Shown here piece by piece: positions 35,223-43,591 of a DNA stretch of 46,211 nt. The notes under the pieces are model-generated. The model did not search any database. It was given only the letters and a program-made list of their open reading frames with translations, and was not told the DNA's origin. The stretch covers positions 1-46,211 of the forward strand of contig JBAYDV010000007.1 of NCBI GenBank assembly GCA_041668045.1, read 5' to 3'. The translations under genes and the position numbers were made by a program. Position 1 is the stretch's first letter. Each line of letters begins with the position of its first letter. The stretch is from JBAYDV01 sp041668045 (GTDB lineage: Bacteria; Bacteroidota; Bacteroidia; Bacteroidales; UBA932).

Positions 35223-35234
35223 CATATATTTAAT
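35198..35234. repeat. 37-bp perfect palindrome at the REP element, overlapping the MATE promoter
   Basis: Eighteen-base arms around a single central G (35216), extending the right REP hairpin outwards through ATATATTTAAT. The last base is the first of the TATATTTG -7 box (35234-35241) of the MATE gene, so the hairpin replaces the normal -33 region and could affect MATE transcription. Confidence 0.85.
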
Positions 35235-35266
35235 ATATTTGTCACACAAAAATGTTCCCAAATAAT

Positions 35267-36559
35267 ATGAATAAAAACATACTTCGCCTCGCAATACCAA
35301 ATATCATATCCAACCTCACCGTTCCCCTCCTGACCATAGTCGACCTCCACCTGATGGGCTACCTCGATTCCGTCACTTTTATGGGAGCCGTCGCTCTCGG
35401 AGGCACTATCTTTAATCTCGTTTACATGAGTTTCGGAGCTCTTCGCATGAGTACTAGTGGCCTGACCGCACAATCCTACGGCGCCAACGACCACTCTGAA
35501 ACCGTTACTAATCTCTTTCGAGGACTCTTCATTGCCCTAATCGGAAGCATACTCATACTTACTCTACAAGTCCCCATCGCCAACATCAGTTTTTTCATTC
35601 TCAGTGGCTCCGAACAAGTAACAACTCTCGCGCAAAACTATTTCTATATAAGGATTTGGGCAGTTCCAGCTGCCATCAGTATGATGGTTATCAACGGCTG
35701 GTTCATCGGCATGCAAAATGCTAAATACCCCTTGATAACCTCCCTCGCAATCAATATCATAAATATTGCTGCCGATATCTACTTCGTACGCGTACTCGGA
35801 TGGAACGAAAAAGGAGTAGCAGCAGGTTCAGTAATAGCACAATATAGTGGTCTTATTTTATCTTTAATTCTATTAAATAAAAAATATCATAATCTTCTAC
35901 CCTACATAAATATTAAGAAAATCCGTCACTTCGCAGAAGTAAGACACTATTTAGCCCTCAGCTCCAACATATTCATACGAACCGTCTGCTTCATAACCGT
36001 ATTCACATTCTTCACCTCAGCAAGTGCCGCATTTGGGGATGTCGCTTTAGCCTCCAACACTGCCTTACTTCAATTTTTAATGCTATTTTCCTACTTTCTA
36101 GATGGCTTTGCCTATGCAGCCGAGGCTATCACTGGAAAATTCCTTGGTGCAAAAAAATACGACAAACTCTACGAAGCCATACGAAAATTACTTCTATGGG
36201 GACTTGGTTTTGGACTTTTTTTCTCAGCCATCTACCTTATAGGCGGTGATAAAATCATCTACCTGTTTACAGATAAAAAAGAGGTCATCAACTACTCAAA
36301 CGAATACCTCAAATGGCTCATAATACTTCCACTGATAAGTTTCGCCTCCTACATCTGGGATGGAATATTCATAGGTATCACCGCTTCCACCGGCATGCGA
36401 AACTCAGCAATAATATCAGCGGTACTCTTCTTCTTAATCTTCTACTTACTAAAGGTACCACTGCAAAATCACGCCCTATGGCTAGCAATGCTCATTTTTA
36501 TGGCAAGCCGAGGCATCAGTCTCAGCATCATATCGAAGAAAACGATTTATACTCATTAA
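35267..36559 (+). CDS. MATE-family efflux transporter (DinF-like)
   Basis: A 430-residue, twelve-helix transporter of the MATE superfamily, exporting organic cations or other toxic compounds with Na+ or H+ exchange. The start ILRLAIPNIISNLTVPLLTIVDLHLMG is typical of the DinF branch. Internal repeats include SGLTAQSYGAND and, in the second half, FAYAAEAITGKFLGAKKYDKLY. I chose the ATG at 35267 because the -7 box at 35234-35241 would start transcription near 35248; an ATG at 35252 would be almost leaderless. Codon use is odd: most of the gene is rich in C-ending codons (CTC, ACC, GCC, ATC), unlike the neighbours, except a host-like AT-rich patch at about 35818-35920. This suggests acquisition by transfer. 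Confidence 0.92.
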   Translation: MNKNILRLAIPNIISNLTVPLLTIVDLHLMGYLDSVTFMGAVALGGTIFNLVYMSFGALRMSTSGLTAQSYGANDHSETVTNLFRGLFIALIGSILILTLQVPIANISFFILSGSEQVTTLAQNYFYIRIWAVPAAISMMVINGWFIGMQNAKYPLITSLAINIINIAADIYFVRVLGWNEKGVAAGSVIAQYSGLILSLILLNKKYHNLLPYINIKKIRHFAEVRHYLALSSNIFIRTVCFITVFTFFTSASAAFGDVALASNTALLQFLMLFSYFLDGFAYAAEAITGKFLGAKKYDKLYEAIRKLLLWGLGFGLFFSAIYLIGGDKIIYLFTDKKEVINYSNEYLKWLIILPLISFASYIWDGIFIGITASTGMRNSAIISAVLFFLIFYLLKVPLQNHALWLAMLIFMASRGISLSIISKKTIYTH

Positions 36560-36622
36560 CTTAATATACGCGGCAATATAAATTACTTTCGCGGCAATAA
36601 CTATGCCTTCGAATTCAACACC
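36560..36622 (+). repeat. In-frame 21-bp tandem duplication at the MATE-MFS junction
   Basis: Directly after the MATE stop the same frame stays open into the MFS remnant and contains GCGGCAATA at 36570-36578 and again at 36591-36599, a seven-codon repeat (RGNINYF, RGNNYAF). This could be the scar of the deletion that removed the 5' end of the MFS gene. Confidence 0.5.
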
Positions 36623-37501
36623 ATGCGTCTATTTCAAGGTATTAGTGGAGCAGGAGGCATAGTCCTCTCTAAAAGTATATCTACAGATATGTTTTCAGGA
36701 AGAGACCTTCAAAAATTCATGGCCATCATCTCAGCGATAAATGGCATAGCTCCTATTATAGCCCCAATGCTAGGAGGAACTATAGCCCACCTAGTATCAT
36801 GGCAAGGAATATTTATTATACTTCTAGCCATAGGAATTATACTTATGATAATGAGTATCTTTCTAAAAGAGACACTACTACCCGAAAAACGATCAAAGGG
36901 CAATATAGCTAACATATATAGCAAGCTGTTCAAGGTATTTCATAACCCTATATTCACTCTCTCAGTCCTAGGTATTATGTTCTGCTTCGTCACATTCTTT
37001 GGTTATCTTTCCTCCTCAACCTTTATTCTACAAAAGACATACGGATTATCACCTTTCGAGTATAGCCTATGCTTTGGACTTAACGCCATAATAATCGCTA
37101 TCGGAGCTATTCTGGGAGGAACATTTAAACATCCAAACACTATATTAAAATGGTCTTCAATAAACATGTTTATCGGCACTATACTAGTAAGCATATGTCT
37201 AGTCAATCACCTATCACTCACCTTTCTCATGCTATCATATGCCTATCTGATGTTCAGTTTTGGTCTCATGCAAGCCCCTGCCACAGCAGTTGCTCTTGAC
37301 AGTGAGAGACAACATGCAGGAGCAGCAAGTGCCAGCTTTGGTGCCAGTTGTTTTCTCGCAGGTGCAATAGCCAGTCCACTAGTATCCCTAGGCAACATGC
37401 TAATAAGTACATCAATAGTACTAACAATAGGATCCCTCATATGCATGATAATAAGTCAAATACTAGCCAAACGCATAAAACGCCAAGCAAATCAGGATTA
37501 A
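36623..37501 (+). pseudogene. Truncated Bcr/CflA-type MFS drug transporter (N-terminus missing)
   Basis: The 292-residue frame starts at MRLFQGISGAGGIVLSKSISTDMF, which corresponds to the TM4 RxxQGIGAAGG motif about 100 residues into full-length Bcr/CflA proteins. It then continues through nine or so helices to a normal C-terminus (MIISQILAKRIKRQ). The first three helices and the loop 2-3 motif A (GxxxDRxGRR) are absent, and upstream there is only 63 bases to the MATE stop. The frame has no internal stop, so decay may be recent, but a functional transporter is unlikely. Codon use is C/A-rich like the MATE gene, suggesting both came together. Confidence 0.8.
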
Positions 37502-37526
37502 CTATAATTTCTAAAAGAATTTATCT

Positions 37527-38111
37527 TTAATGATAATCACTATGATGCTGAGGATTAATAATTTCGCGATATTTATCTATAACGGCTTTAAAATCATCCC
37601 ATGCAGCCCTTTTCAGATTAGGATTTCTCAACAATGCTGAAGGATGATATGTAGGCATAACCAATCTACCATTCCAATCCAACCATTGCCCCCTTATCTG
37701 AGATATACGAGCATTAGGGTCAATTAAACCTTTAAGAGCCGTAGCACCCAATAAAATAATAATTTCCGGATTAATAAGCTCGATTTGTCTATAAAGATAA
37801 GGAATACAAGCTTGTCGTTCCTCAGGTTTAGGATCTCTATTACCTGGAGGACGACATTTTACTATATTAGCTATAAAAATATGTTCCTCTCTAGTAAAGC
37901 CACATACCTCGAAGATTCTATTTAACAACACTCCCGACTTACCAACGAAAGGTTTTCCCTGCATATCCTCATAATAACCTGGTCCTTCACCTATACACAT
38001 GATATGAGCATGTCTATTGCCCTCTCCAAAAACCACATTATGACGAGTCTTACAGAGTTCACACTTTTGGCATGTTAACACTTCTTTCTTTAATAGTTCA
38101 AATTCTTCCAT
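37527..38111 (-). CDS. Family 4 uracil-DNA glycosylase ([4Fe-4S])
   Basis: A 194-residue base-excision repair enzyme that removes uracil from DNA. Iron-sulphur ligands are visible as Cys14, Cys17 (TCQKCELC), Cys86 (KCRPPGNRDP) and Cys102 (RQACIPYL). The active-site motif GEGPGYYEDMQGKPFVGKSG (41-60) and the C-terminal HPSALLRNPN are typical of the thermostable UDGa/UdgX-like group. I start at the ATG at 38111 (MEEFELL); the three codons upstream would need a TTG. It is convergent with the MFS remnant and divergent from the threonine operon leader. Confidence 0.93.
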   Translation of the reverse strand: MEEFELLKKEVLTCQKCELCKTRHNVVFGEGNRHAHIMCIGEGPGYYEDMQGKPFVGKSGVLLNRIFEVCGFTREEHIFIANIVKCRPPGNRDPKPEERQACIPYLYRQIELINPEIIILLGATALKGLIDPNARISQIRGQWLDWNGRLVMPTYHPSALLRNPNLKRAAWDDFKAVIDKYREIINPQHHSDYH

Positions 38112-38209
38112 ATATAACAAAATTAATAAAAAAACATGGATATATCTTTCATCAAAAAATAAAAACTACAATTTTTCTGCTAAAATGCTCTTTATTTCAA
38201 AAAAATACT

Positions 38210-38217
38210 TAATTTTG
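38210..38217 (+). promoter_or_regulatory. -7 box of the threonine operon
   Basis: TAATTTTG on the plus strand matches TAnnTTTG and lies 18 bases before the leader peptide ATG. A -33 TTTG is not evident (TTTA is present at about the right place). Confidence 0.5.
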
Positions 38218-38235
38218 TCCCATTAGTTAGAAACT

Positions 38236-38370
38236 ATGAAAATAAGAATAGCATCATATACATCTCAAACATTTTCTCTGGAGGCTACACGAACATCCTT
38301 CGGCCTCTTTATGTGCGGCATGATGACTATTATTATGACAGGCATGACCCCATTGGGGTTTATATCATAA
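38236..38370 (+). CDS. Threonine operon leader peptide (ThrL-like)
   Basis: A 44-codon open frame between the operon's -7 box and thrA. It carries seven Thr codons, five Ile codons and, near the end, the concentrated MMTIIMTGMTPL. Thr, Ile and Met are the end products of the pathway started by the downstream bifunctional aspartokinase-homoserine dehydrogenase, so ribosome stalling at these codons is a natural signal. A shorter start at the ATG at 38311 (MCGMMTIIMTGM) is also possible, since a GAGG lies upstream in the leader. Similarity to E. coli ThrL is functional, not by sequence. Confidence 0.75.
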   Translation: MKIRIASYTSQTFSLEATRTSFGLFMCGMMTIIMTGMTPLGFIS

Positions 38371-38389
38371 TTTTTTCAAAAACGGTCAT
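38281..38389 (+). promoter_or_regulatory. Attenuator structures of the threonine operon
   Basis: A hairpin GAGGC (38281-38285) / GCCTC (38303-38307) with inner CGAA/TTCG lies before the Thr-rich codons. ACCCC-ATT-GGGGT (38347-38359) overlaps the last codons and is followed by an AT-rich stretch with TTTTTT at 38371-38376, like a terminator. ATGACC (38344-38349) can instead pair with GGTCAT (38384-38389), an alternative that would break the terminator stem. The T tract lies about 11 bases beyond the stem, which is not ideal. Confidence 0.55.
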
Positions 38390-38521
38390 TTATCGTGAAC
38401 TAAAACGAAAAGTTCGTCAAAGAGTTCAAAATTCAAATAATAAATTTCAAAATCATTAAGACTAATAATCGAATAAATTAATTCAATTATTCGACAATAA
38501 TCTAATCACACGTATAGTAAC
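38390..38521 (+). other. Leader between attenuator and thrA
   Basis: About 130 bases without a gene. It is A-rich and holds one weak inverted repeat, CGAATAA (38470-38476) / TTATTCG (38487-38493), near thrA. I see no second promoter box with confidence. Confidence 0.4.
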
Positions 38522-40996
38522 ATGAAAGTATTAAAATTTGGAGGAACATCAGTAGGTTCATTAAAAAACATATTAAATGTTAAAAGTATAATAGAAAATG
38601 AAAAAGAACCAGTAATTGTCGTAGTTTCCGCACTAAGTGGCATAACTGATAAACTATTAAATACATCTAAACTAGCAGCTAAAGGTGATATTGCCTACAA
38701 AAATGAAATGTCAGAAATTAGTAATAGACATTTAGATTTAATAGATAATGTTATCGTTGATTCTAAAAAGAAAGCCTATTCTAGAAAAAAATCTTTAGAA
38801 CTACTAGATGATTTAAATAATATATACAGAGGAGTTTTTCTCATCAATGACCTTTCAGATAAAACCTTATCTACTATTTTAAGCTATGGTGAACGTTTAT
38901 CTTCTTTAATAATATCTTATGTTATTAAAAATGCACATTTATATGACTCTCGCCAATTTATAAAAACTATTAAAGTATTTCAAAAACATTTAGTTGATTT
39001 TGAAGCGACTAAACTACTCGTCAACAAAACATTTGAGAATTATTTAATCAAATCAGAGAAACATGAAAAAGAAATAGCCATCGTTCCTGGTTTTATATCA
39101 ACTGATAAAGACACAGGAGAAATCACTACACTTGGACGAGGAGGATCAGATTATACAGCTTCCATACTAGCATCTGAACTAAAAGCAAAAGAATTACAAA
39201 TATGGACAGATGTCGATGGGTTTATGACAGCAGATCCTAAAGTTATATCATCAGCCTATGTAATAAAACATTTAAGCTATCTAGAAGCTACAGAACTTTG
39301 TAATTTCGGAGCAAAAGTAATATACCCCCCTACTATATACCCTGTATTCCGTGAAAACATTCCTATTAGAGTATTAAATACATTCAAGCCAGATGCTCCT
39401 GGTACTTTAATTACTCAAGAATCCATACATCACTCAGGCAAAGCCATAATAAAAGGCATCTCATCAATCAGTGATACTTGTCTTATAACAGTTCAAGGAC
39501 TCGGCATGGTCGGTGTCATAGGAATCAATGAAAGAATTTTCAGTACACTAGCGAATAATGGTATTAGCGTATTTATGGTATCACAAGCAAGTTCAGAGAA
39601 TAATACTACATTCGCTGTTAAAAATGCAGATGCAGACTTAGCAGTAAAAGTATTAAACAAAGAATTCGCTATAGAACGTTCACAAGGAGAAATGAACGAC
39701 GTCACAGCCGAACATGATTTAGCCACAGTAGCCATTGTTGGAGAAAATATGAAAAGCACACCAGGCATTGCCGGTAAACTATTTGGAACATTAGGTCGTT
39801 CAGGCATAAGTGTCATAGCCTGTGCACAAGGTGCTTCAGAGACTAATATTTCATTCGTTATTAAAAAAATATCTCTTAAAAAAGCCCTCAACTCGATTCA
39901 TGATTCCTTCTTCTTATCTGACAATAAAGAATTAAATCTATTCATAGCAGGAATAGGCACAGTAGGAGGAAAATTAATTGACCAAATTCGCTTTCAACAA
40001 AAAAAATTACTTAAAAATAATTTAAAAATTAATGTAATCGGAGTAGCTAATTCACACAAAGCCATCTTCAATAGAGATGGTGTCGAATTAAAGACATGCA
40101 TAGAAACTCTGAAATCGGATAATAGCTCCCTATATGAAGAAAGTAATCCAGAAAAATTACTTAAAAAGATAGAAGAACTGAATATGTTTAATTCAGTTTT
40201 CGTAGATTGTACTTCAAGTCCCGAGATAGCTCAAATATATGAAAGACTATTATTGAACAACGTTTCAATAGTAGCTGCAAATAAAATAGCTGCATCATCA
40301 GAGTATAGTAATTACCAAAATTTAAAAAATATAGCTCGTAATCGAGGTATTAAATACTTATTTGAAACGAACGTTGGCGCAGGACTTCCTATTATAAATA
40401 CTATGAATGGTCTAATCAATAGTGGAGACCATATTCTCAAACTTGAAGCAGTACTATCGGGCACACTAAACTACATTTTTAACGAACTGAGTGCAGATAT
40501 AAGTTTTAGTGAAACCATAGTTAAGGCAATGGAAGCTGGTTATGCAGAGCCAGACCCAAGAATAGACCTTAGTGGTAAAGATGTCGTAAGAAAACTAGTA
40601 ATTCTAGCTCGTGAAGCAGGATATGTAGTAGAGCAAGAAGATGTGAAGAAAAAGTTATTCGTCAATCAAGAATATTTTTCAGGCTCACTTGAAGAATTCT
40701 GGGAGGGAGTCAAAAAGCTGGATAAAGATTTTGAAAAGAAACGCCAAAAATTAGAATCGGAAAATAAAAGATTTCGTTTCGTCGCGACTATGGACCATGG
40801 GAAATGTGAAGTAGGTCTTAAAACTGTAGATAGTTCACACCCTTTCTACGACCTAGAAGGCAGTAATAATATAATTATGATATCTACAGAAAGATATAAA
40901 GACTACCCTATGATTATCAAAGGATACGGAGCAGGTGCAGATGTAACGGCCGCAGGTGTATTCGCAGATATAATTTCAATAGCTAATATACGTTAA
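38522..40996 (+). CDS. thrA: Bifunctional aspartokinase / homoserine dehydrogenase
   Basis: An 824-residue fusion that catalyses the first and third steps from aspartate towards threonine, methionine and isoleucine. The aspartokinase domain (about 1-290) starts KVLKFGGTSVGS and includes PGFISTDKDTGEITTLGRGGSDYTA. Tandem ACT domains (about 310-455) carry the regulatory region (ITVQGLGMVGVIG and VAIVGENMKSTPGIAGKLFG). The homoserine dehydrogenase domain (about 465-824) has NAD(P)-binding LFIAGIGTVGGKLI and catalytic FETNVGAGLPIINTM. Length and order match E. coli ThrA (820). It is first in thrA-apgM-thrC, behind a leader peptide. Feedback inhibition by threonine is expected from the family. Confidence 0.97.
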   Translation: MKVLKFGGTSVGSLKNILNVKSIIENEKEPVIVVVSALSGITDKLLNTSKLAAKGDIAYKNEMSEISNRHLDLIDNVIVDSKKKAYSRKKSLELLDDLNNIYRGVFLINDLSDKTLSTILSYGERLSSLIISYVIKNAHLYDSRQFIKTIKVFQKHLVDFEATKLLVNKTFENYLIKSEKHEKEIAIVPGFISTDKDTGEITTLGRGGSDYTASILASELKAKELQIWTDVDGFMTADPKVISSAYVIKHLSYLEATELCNFGAKVIYPPTIYPVFRENIPIRVLNTFKPDAPGTLITQESIHHSGKAIIKGISSISDTCLITVQGLGMVGVIGINERIFSTLANNGISVFMVSQASSENNTTFAVKNADADLAVKVLNKEFAIERSQGEMNDVTAEHDLATVAIVGENMKSTPGIAGKLFGTLGRSGISVIACAQGASETNISFVIKKISLKKALNSIHDSFFLSDNKELNLFIAGIGTVGGKLIDQIRFQQKKLLKNNLKINVIGVANSHKAIFNRDGVELKTCIETLKSDNSSLYEESNPEKLLKKIEELNMFNSVFVDCTSSPEIAQIYERLLLNNVSIVAANKIAASSEYSNYQNLKNIARNRGIKYLFETNVGAGLPIINTMNGLINSGDHILKLEAVLSGTLNYIFNELSADISFSETIVKAMEAGYAEPDPRIDLSGKDVVRKLVILAREAGYVVEQEDVKKKLFVNQEYFSGSLEEFWEGVKKLDKDFEKKRQKLESENKRFRFVATMDHGKCEVGLKTVDSSHPFYDLEGSNNIIMISTERYKDYPMIIKGYGAGADVTAAGVFADIISIANIR

Positions 40997-40997
40997 T

Positions 40998-42212
40998 ATG
41001 AAATATATAATAATATTAGGTGATGGAATGGCTGATGAACCAATTAAAGAATTGGGGAATAAAACTTTACTCCAAGCCGCAAAAACTCCCTACATGGATA
41101 AATTAGCCTCTATGGGAATCACTGGACGAATGAAAACAGTAGCAGACGGCTATCATCCTGGCAGTGAAGTAGCCAACATGTCTATTCTTGGATATGATAT
41201 GGATGAGGTATATGAAGGACGTGGCGTACTTGAGGCTGCTAGTCTTGGTGTCGATTTAGCTCCTAATGACCTCGCCTTACGCTGTAATTTAGTATGTATA
41301 GAAGGAGATATTCTAAAGAACCATTCTTCAGGTCATATTTCTACGAAAGAAAGTGATATACTTATAAAAGAATTAAATGATAAACTAGGAAGTGATAGAG
41401 TTCATTTTTATACAGGAGTATCTTATAGACATCTTTTAGTTATAAAAAATGGAGATAAACGAATAGAATGTGTCCCTCCACATGATAAGCCTCTTCATCC
41501 TTTCCGTCCTTTATTAGTTAAAGCCAAAGTCCCTGAAGCTGAAGACACTGCTGATTTATTAAATGATTTAATTTTAAAATCACAAACATTTTTAGCTAAA
41601 AACCTAATAAATCAAAAAAGAAAAGCAGCAGGTTTAGATATGGCCACTAGCATTTGGCCATGGTCTCCCGGTTATCGGCCTAAGATGAAAACTCTTAACG
41701 AGTTATATGGTCTATCTAAAAGTGCAGTTATAACAGCAGTAGATCTAATACGAGGTATAGGCAGATATGCAGGAATGGACATACTAAATGTAAAAGGAGC
41801 TACAGGTCTTTATAATACAGACTACGAAGCGAAAGCAGCTACTGCGATAGCAGCATTAAGAACACATGATCTAGTTTACCTACATATAGAAGCGAGTGAC
41901 GAAGCTGGCCACGAAGGTAACATTGCCTTAAAAATGAAAACAATAGAAAATCTTGATAAACGTGCAGTCAAGCCAGTTTATGAGGCTACTAAAAATTGGT
42001 CAGAGCCAGTAGCTATAGCTGTTTTACCAGATCATCCTACTCCTTGCGCATTACGCACACATACTAATACACCTATTCCTTTTTTGATTTATAAACCAGG
42101 AACTGCGGCAGATAAAGTTAATAGCTTTGACGAATTTTCTGTGGAAGAAGGACTGCACGGACAGAAACCTCTTGAAAACGATGAGTTTATGAAGCTTCTC
42201 ATTTCCAAATAA
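40998..42212 (+). CDS. apgM: Phosphoglycerate-mutase-like protein, probable homoserine kinase of the threonine operon
   Basis: A 404-residue member of the alkaline-phosphatase-fold cofactor-independent phosphoglycerate mutase (ApgM) family. The metal and nucleophile residues lie in IILGDGMADEPI (metal Asp) and HPGSEVANMSILGYD (Ser). Later metal ligands lie in LHIEASDEAGHEGN and VLPDHPTPCALRTHTN. It starts one base after the thrA stop and ends 14 bases before thrC. A GHMP-type ThrB is absent from the operon, and the homologous gene of Bacteroides thetaiotaomicron has, as I recall, been shown by mutant fitness to supply homoserine kinase. I therefore infer phosphorylation of homoserine; the name apgM reflects family only. 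Confidence 0.88.
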   Translation: MKYIIILGDGMADEPIKELGNKTLLQAAKTPYMDKLASMGITGRMKTVADGYHPGSEVANMSILGYDMDEVYEGRGVLEAASLGVDLAPNDLALRCNLVCIEGDILKNHSSGHISTKESDILIKELNDKLGSDRVHFYTGVSYRHLLVIKNGDKRIECVPPHDKPLHPFRPLLVKAKVPEAEDTADLLNDLILKSQTFLAKNLINQKRKAAGLDMATSIWPWSPGYRPKMKTLNELYGLSKSAVITAVDLIRGIGRYAGMDILNVKGATGLYNTDYEAKAATAIAALRTHDLVYLHIEASDEAGHEGNIALKMKTIENLDKRAVKPVYEATKNWSEPVAIAVLPDHPTPCALRTHTNTPIPFLIYKPGTAADKVNSFDEFSVEEGLHGQKPLENDEFMKLLISK

Positions 42213-42226
42213 TTAAATGACAAATT

Positions 42227-43561
42227 ATGAAATATTATAGTACAAATAAAAGAGCTCCAGAAGTATCACTAAGTGAAGCTGTTATTAAAGGTTTAGCTCC
42301 TGATAGAGGATTATATATGCCTAGAAAGATCCCGACTATTCCGAGCAAACTAATTAAGAATATGAAGAATCAATCTTTCCAGGAAATAGCTTGCACTGTA
42401 GCGAATGCTTTTTTTAGCGAAGACATACCGAAAGCTGAATTAGATAAAATAGTAAAAGATACTTTAAATTTTCCTACTCCAATAGTTGAAGTAGAAAGAA
42501 ATATCTTTAGCCTTGAACTTTTTCATGGCCCGACATTGGCATTTAAAGATGTAGGAGGAAGGTTTATGGCTAGATTATTAAGCTATTTTATCAAAGCTGA
42601 TAATGAATCTAATGAAGTGAATGTACTTGTAGCCACTTCTGGTGATACAGGTAGCGCTGTAGCGAATGGTTTTCTTGATGTGCCAGGTATTCATGTATAT
42701 GTACTATATCCTAAAGGGAAAGTTAGTCCTATACAAGAATCTCAATTTACCACACTAGGTCGTAATATAACTGCGATAGAGGTTGATGGTGTATTTGATG
42801 ACTGTCAAGCTTTAGTGAAACAAGCATTTATGGATGATGAATTAAATGCACATATGAAATTGACTTCAGCCAATTCAATAAATATTGCAAGATTTCTACC
42901 TCAATCCTTTTATTATTTTAATGCTTATGCGCAGCTTGCCAGACTTGGAAAAGAGAAGGATATTATCGTAAGTGTACCAAGTGGTAATTTTGGTAATATT
43001 ACAGCTGGTCTCTTCGCATGGTGGATGGGATTGCCTGTGAAGCATTTTATAGCTGCTAATAATAGTAACGATGTATTTTATAATTATCTCGATACAGGTA
43101 TATATATTCCAAAGGCTTCAGTTCCTACTATAGCAAACGCTATGGATGTGGGGAATCCTAGTAACTTCGACCGTATAATTGATTTATTTAAACGTTGCGC
43201 AGGTAATACACATAAAAATATATGTAATAGAGTAAGTGGCTTTAGATACTCTAACGAACAAATAGCTGACACTATGAAAGCATTATATAAAACTTCTGGT
43301 TATATACTTGATCCTCATGGCGCATGTGGATATCAGGCACTGAAGGATTTTCATGCAAAAAGATCTGACGAAAATGACGGAGTTGGTTTGTTTTTAGAAA
43401 CAGCTCATCCAGCTAAATTCAAATCAACTGTTGATAATATTTTAAATTCTGACATAATAATTCCAGAAAAATTAAAAGCTTTTATGAAAGGAAAGAAAAA
43501 TGTAATTCCTATGCCTAATAATTATGATGACTTTAAATCATATTTAATGTCTAATCAATGA
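42227..43561 (+). CDS. thrC: Threonine synthase
   Basis: A 444-residue PLP enzyme that converts O-phosphohomoserine to threonine and phosphate. It starts MKYYSTNKRAPEVSLSEAVIKGLAPDRGLYMP, the N-terminal signature of the group, and binds PLP through Lys107 in HGPTLAFKDVGGRF. Phosphate-binding and PLP-contacting segments VATSGDTGSAVANGF and VPSGNFGNITAGL are intact. Length fits the longer bacterial/yeast-type threonine synthases. It is the last gene of the operon, 14 bases after the apgM-like gene, and completes the aspartate semialdehyde-to-threonine branch. It is convergent with the NERD-helicase gene. Confidence 0.97.
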   Translation: MKYYSTNKRAPEVSLSEAVIKGLAPDRGLYMPRKIPTIPSKLIKNMKNQSFQEIACTVANAFFSEDIPKAELDKIVKDTLNFPTPIVEVERNIFSLELFHGPTLAFKDVGGRFMARLLSYFIKADNESNEVNVLVATSGDTGSAVANGFLDVPGIHVYVLYPKGKVSPIQESQFTTLGRNITAIEVDGVFDDCQALVKQAFMDDELNAHMKLTSANSINIARFLPQSFYYFNAYAQLARLGKEKDIIVSVPSGNFGNITAGLFAWWMGLPVKHFIAANNSNDVFYNYLDTGIYIPKASVPTIANAMDVGNPSNFDRIIDLFKRCAGNTHKNICNRVSGFRYSNEQIADTMKALYKTSGYILDPHGACGYQALKDFHAKRSDENDGVGLFLETAHPAKFKSTVDNILNSDIIIPEKLKAFMKGKKNVIPMPNNYDDFKSYLMSNQ

Positions 43562-43591
43562 TAATTTTATAGTTATAAGTTATCCTATAAG

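Noticed and set aside
33900..35240. Active IS200/IS605 insertion sequence
   Set aside because: The transposase is of the REP-associated type with a YTKYFN helix and is flanked by paired REP elements, not by left/right end hairpins with a target tetranucleotide; no TnpB is present.
35219..35494. 91-residue minus-strand frame at the MATE start
   Set aside because: Created by the C-rich codons of the MATE gene read in reverse; it would start inside the transporter and end in its promoter palindrome.
39493..39891. 132-residue minus-strand frame inside thrA
   Set aside because: Antisense shadow of the ACT-domain region, which is clearly coding on the plus strand.
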